Source: Pachyseris speciosa (lineage: Eukaryota; Cnidaria; Anthozoa; Scleractinia; Pachyseridae). Taken from it: DNA of 64,000 nt. The stretch lies in NCBI GenBank assembly GCA_016490735.1, contig JAEMWC010000004.1, positions 888,501 to 952,500 on the forward strand, given 5' to 3'. Positions 11,641 to 23,139 of this stretch are shown in pieces. Each line of letters starts with the position of its first letter. Positions within the stretch are counted from its first letter, which is position 1. The notes under the pieces were generated by a model. The model had not been told where the DNA came from. It saw only the letters and a list, made by a program, of their open reading frames with translations, and searched no databases. The translations under genes were made by a program, and so were the position numbers.

Positions 11641-11709
11641 TACTTTGGCCGACAGCAATATGTAATATATTGCAGTCAGCTGAGGACGTAACATATTTAC
11701 TATTCAATA

Positions 11710-11741
<32 letters not shown>

Positions 11742-11829
11742 TATTGATTGCAGGTGCCCCTTCCACTTTGCTCCTGAACGAACAAAAGAATATAGCTAGG
11801 ACTTAGGAAGAGTCAAGTCAGCCACGTAC

Positions 11830-12049
11830 TATCGTATGAAGATTGCGCGATTGGAAGCAGAGAGAACAAGTGCTACGCAAAGCTCGCAAAGAGAAACCAA
11901 GTCGCATTCATATCAGCAAAGATTTAGCGCTGGCTACTCTTAAAAAGCAGGAGCCCTTGATACTGAACTTGAAAGCTGCCAAAGAGGCTGGAAAGGTTGC
12001 CTACTTTGTTCTGGATCGCTTGGTCATTCGAGATAAACCGACGACTTGA
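11830..12049 (+). pseudogene. Short basic ORF fragment, unidentified
   Basis: The frame reads a lysine/arginine-rich stretch (LRKARKEKPSRIHISKDLA, then KAAKEAGKVAYFVLDRLVI) ending at a stop. It looks conserved and resembles sequences I associate with repetitive cnidarian genes, but I cannot name it. It lies between the previous decayed gene and the start of the LINE. Confidence 0.3.
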
Positions 12050-12384
12050 GTCAGATGAGTAATACATTAGCTTCATTACCTTTTAGTCACTTAGATGATG
12101 AAAACTTTTGACTAATGCTGTTTGAGCTGAACAATGGCTAGAACAATTAGTTAGCGCTATTTCTAATGAGAATAAAACCGTGTTTCTGATGGGCGACTGG
12201 AATCTAAATTTAATGAACCATTCTTGTCATCAAGCTACTGGTGAATTTTTAGACTTAATGTTTTCCAGAATGTTTCTTCCTTTGATTACCCGCCCTACTA
12301 GAATAACTTCACACAAGGCCTCGCTTATTAACAACATGTTCACCAATGAACCGCTTAATCAATCTATTAGTGGTCTTTTTTTAA

Positions 12385-14740
12385 CCCTTTCCCTACTAAA
12401 CCGCCCTGTACCGCCCTGAAAAAAATTGCCGCCATTTTCCTACGCCGCCCTATACCGCCTTAGCGAAACAAACTCTTTTCCCTACCCCTGTAGTTGCTAT
12501 CTTTGCTCTCTATTGTTTTATAATTATTTCTCAAACACTGACCAATCATAACGCAGTAACTGCGCATAAATTATCTGCTCCATTGAGCGAACACATGGCA
12601 AAGTTTTCTGTCGATCTGTTCGCTTGTGTTTGAATCATCATGGCTGCTCGTGTTATGGAACCTATGGAGAATCCAAGGGAAGATTTTGACGATATTTTCG
12701 GAAGCTCAGATGAAGAAATGAACAACGAAGATTCAGATATCGATGTTAGTGAAGTTGAAGATGAAAGCGATGAAAATGATACGAGCGGAAGCGAAAGTGA
12801 AGGCGATGAACCGGTCGAGTGGACAAATCGTTTACGCAACATCCACATGGAGGACTTTACTTCGCCTGCTGGAATTACCTTTGAGATAGGAAATGAAGCC
12901 CGGGAGATAGATATATTTAAACTGTTTTTTAATGATGAAATACTAAATGTCATTGTGCGAGAAACAAATCGCTATGCTTGCCAAAAGCTCGTAGGTGAAG
13001 CGCTTGACAAATGGCAAGATGTGACACTTGATGAAGTAAAAGCATTTCTCGGTGTTTCTGTGGCCATGGGTTTGAATCCTCTTCCTTCTTCTGCTGATTA
13101 CTGGTCAAGCGATCCATTTTTAGGCAACGAGGGGATACAAAAGGTGATGACCAAAAATCGCTTTGAACATCTAAGCAGATTTTTTCATTTCAATGATTCT
13201 TCAGTTGAACCAAGGCGAGGAGAAGATGGCTATGACCGTCTTTATAAAGTGAGGCCAATTTTGTCCCACTTCAACGCCAAAATTCAGGAACTATATAAAC
13301 CTACGAAACATATTTCAGTCGATGAAGGAATGATTGGTTTCAAAGGAAGGCTGTCCTTTCGCCAGTACATGCCAGCAAAGCCAACAAAGTATGGCATAAA
13401 GGTCTGGATGGCAGCCGATGCATCCAACGGATTTGTTGTCAATCATGAAGTCTACCTTGGTAAACAACCCGGACGCGTCCTTGCAAATGGCCTTGGCTAC
13501 AGTGTTGTGATGGAAGTGATGGCCCCATTTTTAAACAAGAATCACCACGTTTATTTTGATAACTTTTTTTCGTCGCCTAAACTGTTGGAAGATCTTCAGA
13601 ATGAAGGAACATACGCTTGTTCTACAGTTCGTGCTGGCCGTACCGGGTTACCGCCATCTTCGCGTCGCAAGCTAAAGAGAGAAGGCGAAATGATTTGTGA
13701 GCAGAAAGGCAATCTTGTCTACACAAAATGGCACGATAAACGCGATGTTAATATTTTATCAACCAATTTTAACCCTCTTGATCCTAAAACTGTGAAAGAA
13801 AGACGCAAAAAGAATGGAGATGTTGTGCATGTTGAAAAACCAGCATGTGTTGATTTATACAACAACAACTTGGGTGGCGTTGATCGCTCTGATCAACTTC
13901 GCTCTTACTACAGCGCTTGTCGACCCTCAAAAAAGTGGTACAAGTACCTATTCTGGTTTATTTTTGATCTATCACTCGTGAACTCGTTTATCATTTTCAA
14001 AGAAAATGTCCACAGAAGAGGAAGAAGGACTCTAGCGAACTTTCGCCTCGCACTTGCCAAACAGCTCATCGGTGGGTTTTCTAGTCGATCAGAGAACAGG
14101 AAGCGCACTATGAAAGCAGCTTCTTTACAAGCTACAACTACTCCTGGAAATGCTGCAGGTCATTTTTGCATTCGACGGGAAGGAAATGCTAGAAAGAGGC
14201 ACTGTGTGCAATGCAAGAAAGATGGAAGAAAGACCTCAAGTGATCGAGCAAAGGAGACCATCTACGAGTGCGCACAATGTGGTATCGCTTTGTGCAAGGA
14301 TCCCTGTTTCAAGCGCTATCATAATTTATAGAAACCCATTTTTGTGTAAATTCAAGGTTTTTGAGACAAGGAACAACACTTCAGTCATTTGTATATATTT
14401 TTATTCACATTTGCTTCTGTTATGAGGATAATAGGTACTTTAGCTTAGTTCAGCCAATGATGTAAACTTGTTGTAATGGCGGCAAATTCAAAAAAATTAT
14501 TCGAGTTGAACATTTAGCTGTGAACTACACAGTAACAAGACTTAATTGTAACTCTTTTGGTTCAGAATTTTGATTAACCACAATTAGACTGCATTTTCCT
14601 GTAATTTTTTAGCTTTGTCTAACTATGCAAATCTACTGAGCATCCATGTTTTGATTTTGGGTTTATTTTCCTTGCGTTGGCCATTGGAAGCTTAGGAAAT
14701 TAGAGACATTTCTCTTTGGGCGTGGCTAGTAGGGAAAGGG
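12385..14740 (+). mobile_element. Complete piggyBac element
   Basis: The ends are perfect inverted repeats CCCTTTCCCTACTA (12385-12398) and TAGTAGGGAAAGGG (14727-14740), each flanked outside by the piggyBac target TTAA (12381-12384 and 14741-14744). It contains one intact transposase ORF. Removing the element with one TTAA restores the LINE frame (LFL-NDISDH), so both ends are exact. Intact termini and ORF suggest a fairly young and possibly mobile copy. Confidence 0.95.
12640..14331 (+). CDS. piggyBac transposase
   Basis: An unbroken 563-aa ORF, close to the usual 550-600 aa. The N-terminus (to about residue 60) is very acidic, as in most piggyBac transposases. The RNase H-like DDE_Tnp_1_7 core follows, with catalytic aspartates in HISVDEGM (D228), VYFDNFFSS (D307) and NNLGGVDRSDQ (D415). 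The C-terminus is a cysteine-rich zinc finger (RKRHCVQCKK ... YECAQCGIALC ... CFKRYH), which binds the transposon ends in the family. The start is the first ATG after the left terminal repeat; a second ATG (MEPMEN) follows six codons later. No intron or frameshift is visible. It catalyses cut-and-paste transposition at TTAA in the nucleus. Confidence 0.95.
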   Translation: MAARVMEPMENPREDFDDIFGSSDEEMNNEDSDIDVSEVEDESDENDTSGSESEGDEPVEWTNRLRNIHMEDFTSPAGITFEIGNEAREIDIFKLFFNDEILNVIVRETNRYACQKLVGEALDKWQDVTLDEVKAFLGVSVAMGLNPLPSSADYWSSDPFLGNEGIQKVMTKNRFEHLSRFFHFNDSSVEPRRGEDGYDRLYKVRPILSHFNAKIQELYKPTKHISVDEGMIGFKGRLSFRQYMPAKPTKYGIKVWMAADASNGFVVNHEVYLGKQPGRVLANGLGYSVVMEVMAPFLNKNHHVYFDNFFSSPKLLEDLQNEGTYACSTVRAGRTGLPPSSRRKLKREGEMICEQKGNLVYTKWHDKRDVNILSTNFNPLDPKTVKERRKKNGDVVHVEKPACVDLYNNNLGGVDRSDQLRSYYSACRPSKKWYKYLFWFIFDLSLVNSFIIFKENVHRRGRRTLANFRLALAKQLIGGFSSRSENRKRTMKAASLQATTTPGNAAGHFCIRREGNARKRHCVQCKKDGRKTSSDRAKETIYECAQCGIALCKDPCFKRYHNL

Positions 14741-16354
14741 TTAAATGACATTTCTGATCATCTTCCCATTTTCGCTGTTATATCAGGGTATGAACAGGCT
14801 TTTGATAGAAATAAGTATTTTACCTTTCACTCCAAAAATCAGCAAAATTTAACTAAGTTTAAGTCAAAGATTGAAAATTTCAACTGGGCGGAGTTGCCAG
14901 GTTATAGTGATCCTTCCCAGGTGTATGGAAGTTTTCTCAAAAAGTATACAGCTATTTACAATCGCTGCTTTCCGTTGAAAAAAGTCAAGGCTAAAGGTTA
15001 TACACTTTATAAACCCTGGCTTACTAAACCACTTTTGAAATCAATTAAGAAAAAGAATGTGTTATATAAACGTTTTCTTAACAACCCTACCGCTCAAACA
15101 GAGTTTCTTTACAAGTGCTACAAAAATAAGCTCAATCATTCATTAAGAGTTGCTAAACGTCTTTATTACGAGAATAAGATTGAAGAAGAAAAATCTAATG
15201 TTAAAAGCACTTGGAGGTTGCTCAATGAGGTCTTGAATAAGAAGTCTTCGAAACACAACTTACCATCTGTATTTAAATCTAGTAACCAGGAGCTTTCTGA
15301 TCCAGGACAAATTGCTGAACAGTTTTGTAAATATTTCACCAATATTGGTCCCAGTCTAGCCAATACTATTCCCGTATCTCAAAAGTCTTATCGTTCCTTT
15401 CTTTCTGGAAATTTTGTGAATTCTTTATTCTTTGAAGAGACTTCCGAAAAAGAAGTTATCAATTTATGCAGTTCGTTGCGTGCTGGGGCAGCTATGGGTT
15501 TTGATAATGTTCCCATCAGTCTAATCAAAGAAACTATTATTTCAATTAGTAGCCCTTTGACCCATATTTTTAATCTATCCATCACCTCTGGAGTTGTCCC
15601 AGTAGAGCTAAAGATCGCTCGTGTTGTGCCTTTGTTCAAAGCTGGTGATAAATCAATATTTTCCAATTACAGACCTATTTCTGTTCTACCTTCATTCTCT
15701 AAATTATTGGAAAAACTTGTTTATAATCGTCTTATTGATTACTTAAGTAAATACAAGATACTTTCCGACAATCAATTTGGTTTTCGTAAACATCATTCAA
15801 CTGAATATGCATTAGCTCTATTATATGATAAAATTTCTTCTGCTATCGATAATAATGAGATTACACTAGGAATATTTATTGATCTGTCTAAAGCTTTCGA
15901 CACTGTTAATCATCCAATACTTTTAGATAAGTTGCAACGCTATGGTATTCGTGGCATTGCATTTAACTGGTTTTCTGTTTATCTAAAAACCAGACAACAA
16001 TTTGTCCAATTTAATAGCTGTAATTCTTCACATTTTATTGAGTGTGGTGTCCCTCAAGGCTCCATTCTTGGTCCTCTTCTTTTCCTAATTTACATTAATA
16101 ATATGTGTGAGGTGTCAAAAGTTTTAGACTTCATTCTGTTCGCTGACGATACTAATATCTTCTTTTCACACAAAAATGTAAATATACTTGAAAACATTTT
16201 GAATGAAGAATCACCTAACCTAACAGACTGGTGCCAAGCCAATAAGCTTTCCATAAATTAAAAAAAAACTAATTTTATGGTATTTAAACCCAGGCAAAAA
16301 AGGCAAACACTTGACATCAATTTAGAGATTAGTCGATGTGCCATTGGACAAGTA

Positions 16355-16362
16355 AAAGAAAC
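16355..16362. repeat. hAT target-site duplication, left copy
   Basis: AAAGAAAC at 16355-16362 corresponds to GAAGAAAC at 20732-20739, one mismatch in eight. hAT elements make 8-bp duplications. Joining the flanks restores the LINE frame (QVKET-VFLGVILD). Confidence 0.7.
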
Positions 16363-16658
16363 AGGGTTGTCAAAATAAGCCGGCAACCGGCTCATTTCAC
16401 CGGCTATTCCGAATACTGCGCCGGCTACTCCGAATTGCGGAAATAAAATTGTTCAGTTAACAATTCCTTGGAAGCCAAATCGGATCACAGGGAGTAAAAA
16501 AAAAATTATTTTGCTTAAAAAGGTACAATAAAATGTGTGCGTGACACGATTCGGAACTGATTTAATTGATTGTGAAAGCTGAGAATGTCGCGTCGATGTG
16601 CGTGCTTGCGAAATGCGAGAAGAGATTGCGTTAGAGCGCACGAGGTAGAAAAAAAATC

Positions 16659-19600
16659 ATGGCGACCGGAGGCGGCGGAGCGAAACGAAATAGGACTTTG
16701 CTTGATTTCAATTTTATTAAAAAGAAGAAGATCAGCGAAGATCAAGAGGAGAATGAGCAAGACGACGAGCAAGGTAAGTGTTGATAAAAACTCGTCCTTT
16801 ACACGTTTTGTATTGTTTACGAAAACAATATCAGTGGAAAGACCTCACACAATGCATTCAATACCCGGACACGACAAAAGTCGTTCTGGTTCACTGGTTA
16901 TCTTGTGAGTACTAACATTTTCATGTAATTGAGCGTTATAATTTTTTCTATCATTCGAATTATCCATTCTTTTGTCTCGCTTTAGAAACACTTTTGTTTC
17001 TTACGCTACTGTAAAAGTTTTGAACCGCCTTATTAAATTACTATTATTTACATTTTGCGTTTTGGCTGGCGCGTGTCTGCTGACATATTTAAGTAATCAA
17101 AAAGAAATACTAAGGCTAATACTACTACTGAAACGAAGAAGGATAATTTTAAAATAAGTTAAGCTTTATTTGCAAGACGAAACACTCAAGCAGCCAAATG
17201 CGTGTTTATACAAACAAGAAAGTCGTCAAATTTATCCGCTAGACGTGACGGCGCCTCTGTTAATTAGTAAAATGTTCATTTCATTTTTGTGGGCTCTTGA
17301 GGAATTTTTTTTTTTACCGGGTTTTTACATTTTTAAAAGGACATTTTGATAATTGTAAATTTTGTGAAAGAAGTAAAATTTTGTGAAAAGTTCTTTTATT
17401 ATTGCATCCCTAACTTTTTTGGCATGCATTTCAGAGGGGCAAAATGGGAAAAGGGTTTTTAAGCAAGTCTAATTAATTTTGGTTTTTTAGAGATGGAAGT
17501 TGTAAGCACCGATGTAACCACACAGAGCAGTACCCAGATAAATAGCAGCTCAAATCAAACAACTGCATCTACTAGTCAGGAATTGGAATGCAGCTCTATT
17601 CATCAATTAAGCGGTTCAGCTTCAAGTGGCCCAGCTCTTCTCAGTGAGGATAGCACAGCATTGCAATCTAGCGCTCCACAACTACCAGAAGATGAGACAA
17701 ACAGAATCATTGAAAATTTGTTTTCATCAGCACAAATTGATAAAATGCATCACTTCCATAAATGTCGAAACACCGGCTGCAATGGTATTTCAAAAGAAGA
17801 GATGGATCGAGTCAAGATGACCAAAAAGAAAGATCGTTTTCAGCACGAGTGGTTGTTCAAGAGGGAGACATGCTTTTGTCCCCAAACTGGTATCTGGTGG
17901 CTCGTTTATGTGGAGAACGAGGGAATGTATTGCCTACTCTGCCGTAAACATAAAAGCAAGTCTGCCCAGAACAGAAGTGAAACATTTTCAAGTGATCCAT
18001 CCACAAGATTCATGTGGAGTACAGTCAAGGAACATATGACCTGTGCAAAACATCAGACAACAGTGAAGAATGAGCTGTTAAATCGAGTGTCTCACTTCCA
18101 AAAGCAAGTGGATGAAAAGGAGAGTTCTAAGGTTGTAGTGCTACAGGAAGCTTTCCATGCAGTGTACTGGCTGGCGAAGGAGTCCATTGCCAACAGGAAG
18201 ATCACGTCCCTCCTTGAGCTGATGGAGCTCTTGGGTCTTGAAGAGCTGAAGTATTTCGCACATCGATCTCGTGGATCACTCAGGGAGATATTTCTTACGA
18301 TTGGAAATACAGTGCGTGATCATATCTGTGGTAAGCTTCAAGAGCAGTCCTTTTATGGCCTGTTGGTGGATGACATGGCAGATGTCAGCAATGAAGAGCA
18401 GATGCTGGCTTTTGTTCAGTACTTTGATGTGGACCTAGCCAGACTAGAGTGCAAGTTCTTATTTACAGCCAATGTTCTGGAAGAATCTGCAAGTGCTGAT
18501 GCAACAACATTACATGGTGTTATCACTGAACAGCTTCAAGCTTTGAAGATTCCCTTAAAGAACCTAAGGGGCCTTGCAACTGATGGGGCAAGTGTAATGA
18601 CTGGTAAAACCAGAGGCCTAGCAGCATTACTGAAGAAGGATGTCATCAGCTTGGTGGCAGTTCATTGTGTATGCCACAGGTTAGCTCTGGCCTGCACGGA
18701 CACCAACGAGGAACTAGCAATGATAAAGGCGGTGGAGACAGAGGTCACACAGCTGTGGAAAATCTTCGACAACTCTCCAAAGAAGCTTGCAGCATACCTA
18801 AAGGTACAAGAAGAGATGAAACAACTTACTCTTGGGGCCAAGGCAAACAAGAGAATTGGCAAGCGGTTAAAGAAGGCCTGCAAAACACGGTGGCTATCTT
18901 TTGACAATGCCATAGCAGCAGTATGTTCAGACCTTCCTTCCATCCTCCAAACCCTCCGCCAGTTGAAGGCAGACCCGTCTTGCTATGGTCTACTGAAGAA
19001 GCTCATGAAAGTAAAGAAAATAGGCACCATTTACATTCTTCGTGAAGTTCTTCCAGTACTAAGTGACCTTAGTAGAGTGTTCCAGCAGGGTACGATCAAC
19101 TTTGCCCACATCAAACCATCAATCACCGTTTGCAAGGAGAAACTTGTCGCACTTGTTGACAGTAAATCTCCAATAAAGAAGCTGCAAGATGATTTAGCTG
19201 AAGGAGGAACCTTGGCTGTTACTGAAATCAAGTTCTCAAGCAAAGACATCGAGTATCTGGAGAATCTCTTAAAGAACTATGTCAATGGGCTGGTCAAGAA
19301 TATCACCAAAAGATTCAAAGATGCGACTCCAGTTCTCACAGCAATGCAAGTGTTTGATAAAACAGCCATACCACCTAAAGAGAGTGATGATTTCATGGAG
19401 TATGGCCAAGAGCACATCGATGTTCTGGCTTCTCACTACTTCCCAGGTGATGAAGTTAGTCAAACACAGCTTCAAGCTGAGTGGAAACTCATCAAGTACG
19501 ACCTCCTCACATGGAAGCTGCCTCAAACTGTCAAAGATGGTAAACTTTCTTGCGCAGAATGGGTCATGCAGCAGCTGGTTAAGCAGAAGTTTTCTTACCG

Positions 19601-20090
19601 AGGACATTTCCCTCTGATGATCTCTGTTGTAGAAGCCCTTCTTGTCATTCCAGTATCAAATGCCTGGCCCGAAAGGGGGGCATCGAAAGTGAAGTTAATC
19701 AAGAATCGCCTGCGAAGTCTTCTGAAGGGGGACATGCTAAATTCCCTGATGCATATCAGCTTAAATGGCCCACCCGTTACCTCAGAAGAAGGCCGGCAAG
19801 TAATCAAAGATAGTGTGGTTTCCTGGTTGGCTGCTAAAAACCGCAAGAAACTTCCATCTGTTCATCCATCTGTTCCCACTGCCGCTGGTCCTTCCACACA
19901 ACCAAAACCAGCAGAACACAGTACCCACACACAGGCTACTCAAACAGTGGTTGAAGAGATCGCAGAACAAGTGCAAGTGGATGATGAGGTTACTCTTGCA
20001 GCTGAAAAGCTTGGGCTTCCTTTAGATGATGAAGTGGATGATCATGAATCAGATGAATCTGATTATTACAGTGATTTTGAAGACGATTAG
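16659..20090 (+). CDS. hAT transposase (TTF zinc finger, DUF4371-like, ZNF862 type), two exons
   Basis: Exon 1 is 16659-16773 (38 codons plus one base, donor GTAAGT). The intron is 16774-17490 (acceptor TTTTTTAG). Exon 2 is 17491-20090. The join makes one Glu codon and leads straight into the long frame, giving about 904 aa. Exon 1 encodes a short basic stretch RTLLDFNFIKKKK, which loosely resembles a PCNA-binding peptide (inference). In exon 2 there is a Ser/Thr-rich start, a TTF-type zinc finger (FKRETCFCPQTG, CLLCRKHK, HMTCAKH), an RNase H-like core with LLVDDMAD (D293), LATDGASVM (D364) and HCVCHRLALAC, and a C-terminal hAT dimerisation block with VSNAWPERGAS (E727). Residue numbers count from the ATG at 17493. 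The tail is acidic. No stop or frameshift is visible, so the gene looks functional. Confidence 0.9.
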
Positions 20091-20564
20091 AACAATCCAA
20101 TCTGTAATGAGATTAGACTAATCTGAAGCATCATAGTCTCTTCCATATTTTGTATTTGATAGTGAATGTAATTTTATTTCAATCAATGTTACAGTTATTT
20201 ACGTTTCAAATAGTGGATTGAAGGACTACACAGTAACTGTATACCATAATACTGTGAAAAAGAAAAGTTGTTTTGAAGACAAAATACAGTGTCAGAGAAT
20301 AGTAGTTTCCTTCATGTTCACTACAGTTTCTCAGGATTTTTAATTACATGGCATGTAAAGAAAATAAAGGTAATGGCAGGCATGGTGACTGTAAGCTGTC
20401 CAATACCATGCCGGTTATACATGACTTCAAGTATTTCATAAAGGTGGATTCCAGAGCTATAAGACCAAATTAAGAGTGGGCAAACCATCTACAAATTTAC
20501 AAAATGTTTGCTGAAAATAGTCCCAGATTGCATCTCAGAGTATCATTTTTTCAAAAATTTTCTG

Positions 20565-20670
20565 GGGGAGGCCCCCAGACCCCCCCTATGGGAGGGGGGC
20601 CACCCCCCTCCCATACCCTCCCCGAACGATGCGCAAAGCGCATCGTCCCTTGCCGCTTCGCGGCAAGGTT
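20565..20670. repeat. GC-rich hairpin cluster in the hAT 3' region
   Basis: CGATGCGC-AAA-GCGCATCG (20627-20645) and CCTTGCCGC-TTC-GCGGCAAGG (20648-20668) are perfect hairpins. They follow alternating C- and G-runs (20570-20615) that can also pair. The block may serve as a subterminal transposase site or a transcription stop; its role is inferred. Confidence 0.6.
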
Positions 20671-20739
20671 TTCATGGCAGCCGCCTACTTTTGGTACAGA
20701 ACCTGCTACTCTGAAACCTTGTGACAACCCTGAAGAAAC

Positions 20740-21337
20740 CGTGTTTTTAGGTGTTATTCTTGACGCAAATTTAACGTGGAAACCACACATTGCTAATGTG
20801 GCTAGAAAAATATCAAAATCTATTGGCATAATTTATAAAGCAAGTGTTTGCCTTCCCACCTCCTCTTTGTGTACCTTATATTTTAGCTTAGTTTATCCTT
20901 ACCTTGTTTACTGCATATCAGTATGGGGATCGACCTATCCTTCTAATCTAAATCGCATTTTTTTACTTCAGAAAAAGGTTTTAAGAATCATATCAAGAAG
21001 TGCATTCGATGCTCATACTGAACCAATATTTAAGGAGCTGAAAATTCTTAAACTCAGTGATATTTATCGATCGCAAATTGGCAAGTTTATGTTTTCTTTT
21101 AAGAAAGGCCTCCTTCCTGATGCATTCCATGAAATGTTTTTGCTGACTAATCAAATTCACCATTATAATACTAGAAACTCCAATGCCTTTTACTTATTTT
21201 CTTCTAGAACGAATATCCAACAATTTGGAATACGCTTTCAAGGACCTAAATTGTTTAATTCTTTCAATACAGAAATTCAGAATGCTGACAGTTTTTCTCA
21301 ATTGAAGTCTAAATTAAAAACTTTCCCCCTGAACTGA
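20740..21337 (+). pseudogene. C-terminal part of the LINE reverse transcriptase ORF
   Basis: Reads on from the second piece of the LINE: ETVFLGVILDANLTWKPHI, then LVYPYLVYCISVWGSTY, FLLQKKVLRIISRSAF and the typical terminal SFSQLKSKLKTF before a TGA. This thumb/tail region is shared by CR1/Jockey reverse transcriptases. It was separated from the catalytic part by the hAT insertion. The same frame also reads back into the hAT right end, which is coincidental. Confidence 0.85.
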
Positions 21338-21582
21338 CTTCCCCTTATTTTGTTCATTTTGTTTGTTTGTTTGTGTTCTTGGTTTTTAACCTAGTGTGCT
21401 TACAAATTAATTAAGACTCACCTAAATAATCATTTTATAGTTGTATTTTCTTGAGGTGCCTGTAGCCCAAATAAGCCCTAATGGTTTCTATATGGGCATC
21501 CTCGCCTAATGCTTTTCTCTTATCGATTATTTAATATCTCTTGTAGTTAAATACATATTTATCTGAAACTGAAACTGAAACT

Positions 21583-22560
21583 TGGTGACTGAGACGCCTT
21601 AAATTGCTTCTCAATAAAAGTGGTAGCGTTTGAACATCTGATTGCGTTTTGTGTATGTGTTGCTGTTTTCAACATTTTTCAACAAGCAGGTCTCTGAACT
21701 ACTGCAAAATAACTTGCAGTGTGAGAAATGCAGCCCATTTCGCTCTAATCATAGTTTAACTATAGATGATTTGTGTTTTGTTTTGTTTGTTTTTGAGCAT
21801 ATGTTTTCCAACTAGCGGTTTGCTGAACAATTGCTACTAATGATAATTTGAATCGATCTCTTTGTTCTTTTTTGTTTTCCGCCTAACAACATGGAAACAA
21901 TAGACAATGAGATATATACCATGGTATTTACAAGTGCAGCGCAACTTTTCCCTTCAGTTGAAACCATACATGAAAGTGTACGACAATGGCTTCACATCAG
22001 ACAAGGATGAAGAGGCGATTTTTAGAACACAACAAAACCGAAATCCAAATACTGGTGAAGATTCATCTAAAGCTGGTGGCTTGGAGAACGAGAGTAAGAT
22101 TTATTAGCCCGTTTAATTTTCCTGTTTTTAATACATTAGTGAGTAATGTACAGTGCTCATCTTTATGAGCACGTTATGGGAAGGCTATTACGATAACCGA
22201 GTTGGAAGAATTTGAAAGAGGTTGGGCTGCTGATAGCAGTCGCACAAAATGGTGCTTGGTCCTTAGAGTATTTAAAGATTGGCCTTTTTTGGCATAAAGC
22301 GCGGAGAAACAAGGTCGTTTCAAAAGAGCCATATATACTTATGATAAAACAAACAGGCTATATTAAAAATAATGCAGCCTGTCGCCGCAATACTTTTAAT
22401 ATTGCAGCATGTTTAGTATATATTACCCCTGAGAATTTCCCTGCTGACAAAAAGGACCACCCCCGTTTTCCTGACACAGTGAGTTTTAGCATCATTAAAG
22501 ACAGCAATCAGTGATTTAGTGCAGAGATAACAATGGCACCGGGTATTAAAAAGTAAATAT
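21583..22560. other. No recognisable gene
   Basis: A few short frames (21907-22107, 22212-22514) have no recognisable motif or splice support. Confidence 0.4.
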
Positions 22561-22569
22561 GTCACGAAT

Positions 22570-22930
22570 AGCCACGTATCTCCGCAAACAATCAGCTTCC
22601 ACGTAACTGGACATACCTGGAAAGAATTTCTAAGTGTAGATGAAAACAAGATGGAACCTTTTAGACTTTTGTCTGATTGTATTGCATCCCTCGACGTGTA
22701 GAAAACCGTAACCTCAACATATGCAAGGAAATCCAGTCCACTTCGTGGCGTGAAGACAACTCAAGCCTGTCTCCCTATACACACGAGGAAGCCGACACAA
22801 GAAAATTCTGCTGTTGCATGTTCAAGATGCAGTACAACAAGGTCATGAGAAGATCCTCTTACGTAAGGTCGACAAAGATCTCCTGGTACTGGCAATATCA
22901 GTTTTTTTATATAACTGTAAAGAGATACCC
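22570..22930 (+). pseudogene. Decayed fragment of the THEEADTR gene family
   Basis: Blocks in different frames read WKEFLSVDENKMEPFRLL, SDCIASLD, then SPYTHEEADTRKF. These belong to the same uncharacterised multicopy family as 10745-11640 but from a later part of the protein. Multiple frameshifts. Confidence 0.5.
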
Positions 22931-23139
22931 TAGCAAAATAAAAGCATCTTCTTCTTCTTCTTTTATTACTCACGGTGAAAGTCTGATTTTACTTCAGGGC
23001 TTACCCTAGACTGTTGCACAAGGAACACCCTCTTTCATTTTTTCTACATTTTGTTCTTCAATGCAGACTATAAATGCTTTTCAACCTCTCTGGGATGTTT
23101 TTTTCCTAAATAGATTTGAGTTTTAAGAGTGAAAAGTAC

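Larger units (their letters stand above)
12180..16261 (+). pseudogene. LINE ORF: endonuclease end plus reverse transcriptase (interrupted)
   Basis: Skipping 12385-14744 (the piggyBac element plus one TTAA), the frame is continuous from 12180 into 14741-16261. Motifs in order are GDWNLNL, SDHLPIF (endonuclease), a linker, FRPISVLPS-like NYRPISVLPSFSKLLEKL, QFGFRKHHSTEYAL, FIDLSKAFDTVNH, GVPQGSILGPLLFLIYIN, and FADD at 16139-16150 (catalytic D-D). A frameshift in an A-run at 16259-16268 gives an early stop. The frame then continues NFMVFKPRQKRQTL up to the hAT insertion. The non-LTR reverse transcriptase would have primed on target DNA; it is inactive here. Confidence 0.85.
16363..20731 (+). 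mobile_element. Complete ZNF862-like hAT element
   Basis: Terminal inverted repeats AGGGTTGTCA and TGACAACCCT (with an extra matching C/G if the outer base is counted) bound a 4.37-kb element with one two-exon transposase gene. A GCCGGC-rich subterminal repeat lies at the left (16379-16430), and a strongly structured G/C-rich block lies at the right (20565-20670), with hairpins at 20627-20645 and 20648-20668. Insertion was into the LINE. Confidence 0.85.
12122..21582 (+). mobile_element. CR1/Jockey-like LINE, split by nested piggyBac and hAT elements
   Basis: The LINE is present in three pieces: about 12122-12384, 14745-16362 and 20740-21582. The first piece holds the end of the endonuclease (GDWNLNLMN); across the piggyBac site the frame continues SGLFL-NDISDHLPIF. 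The second holds the reverse transcriptase and the third the C-terminal tail and 3' UTR. The 3' end has a CTGAAA repeat at about 21563-21582, a usual kind of CR1/Jockey tail. The combined length is about 2.7 kb, so the 5' end is truncated. It must predate both insertions. Confidence 0.85.

Noticed and set aside
20504..21337. A single 277-aa protein
   Set aside because: The first part is the hAT right end and the second part the LINE tail; the continuous frame is a chance result of the insertion.
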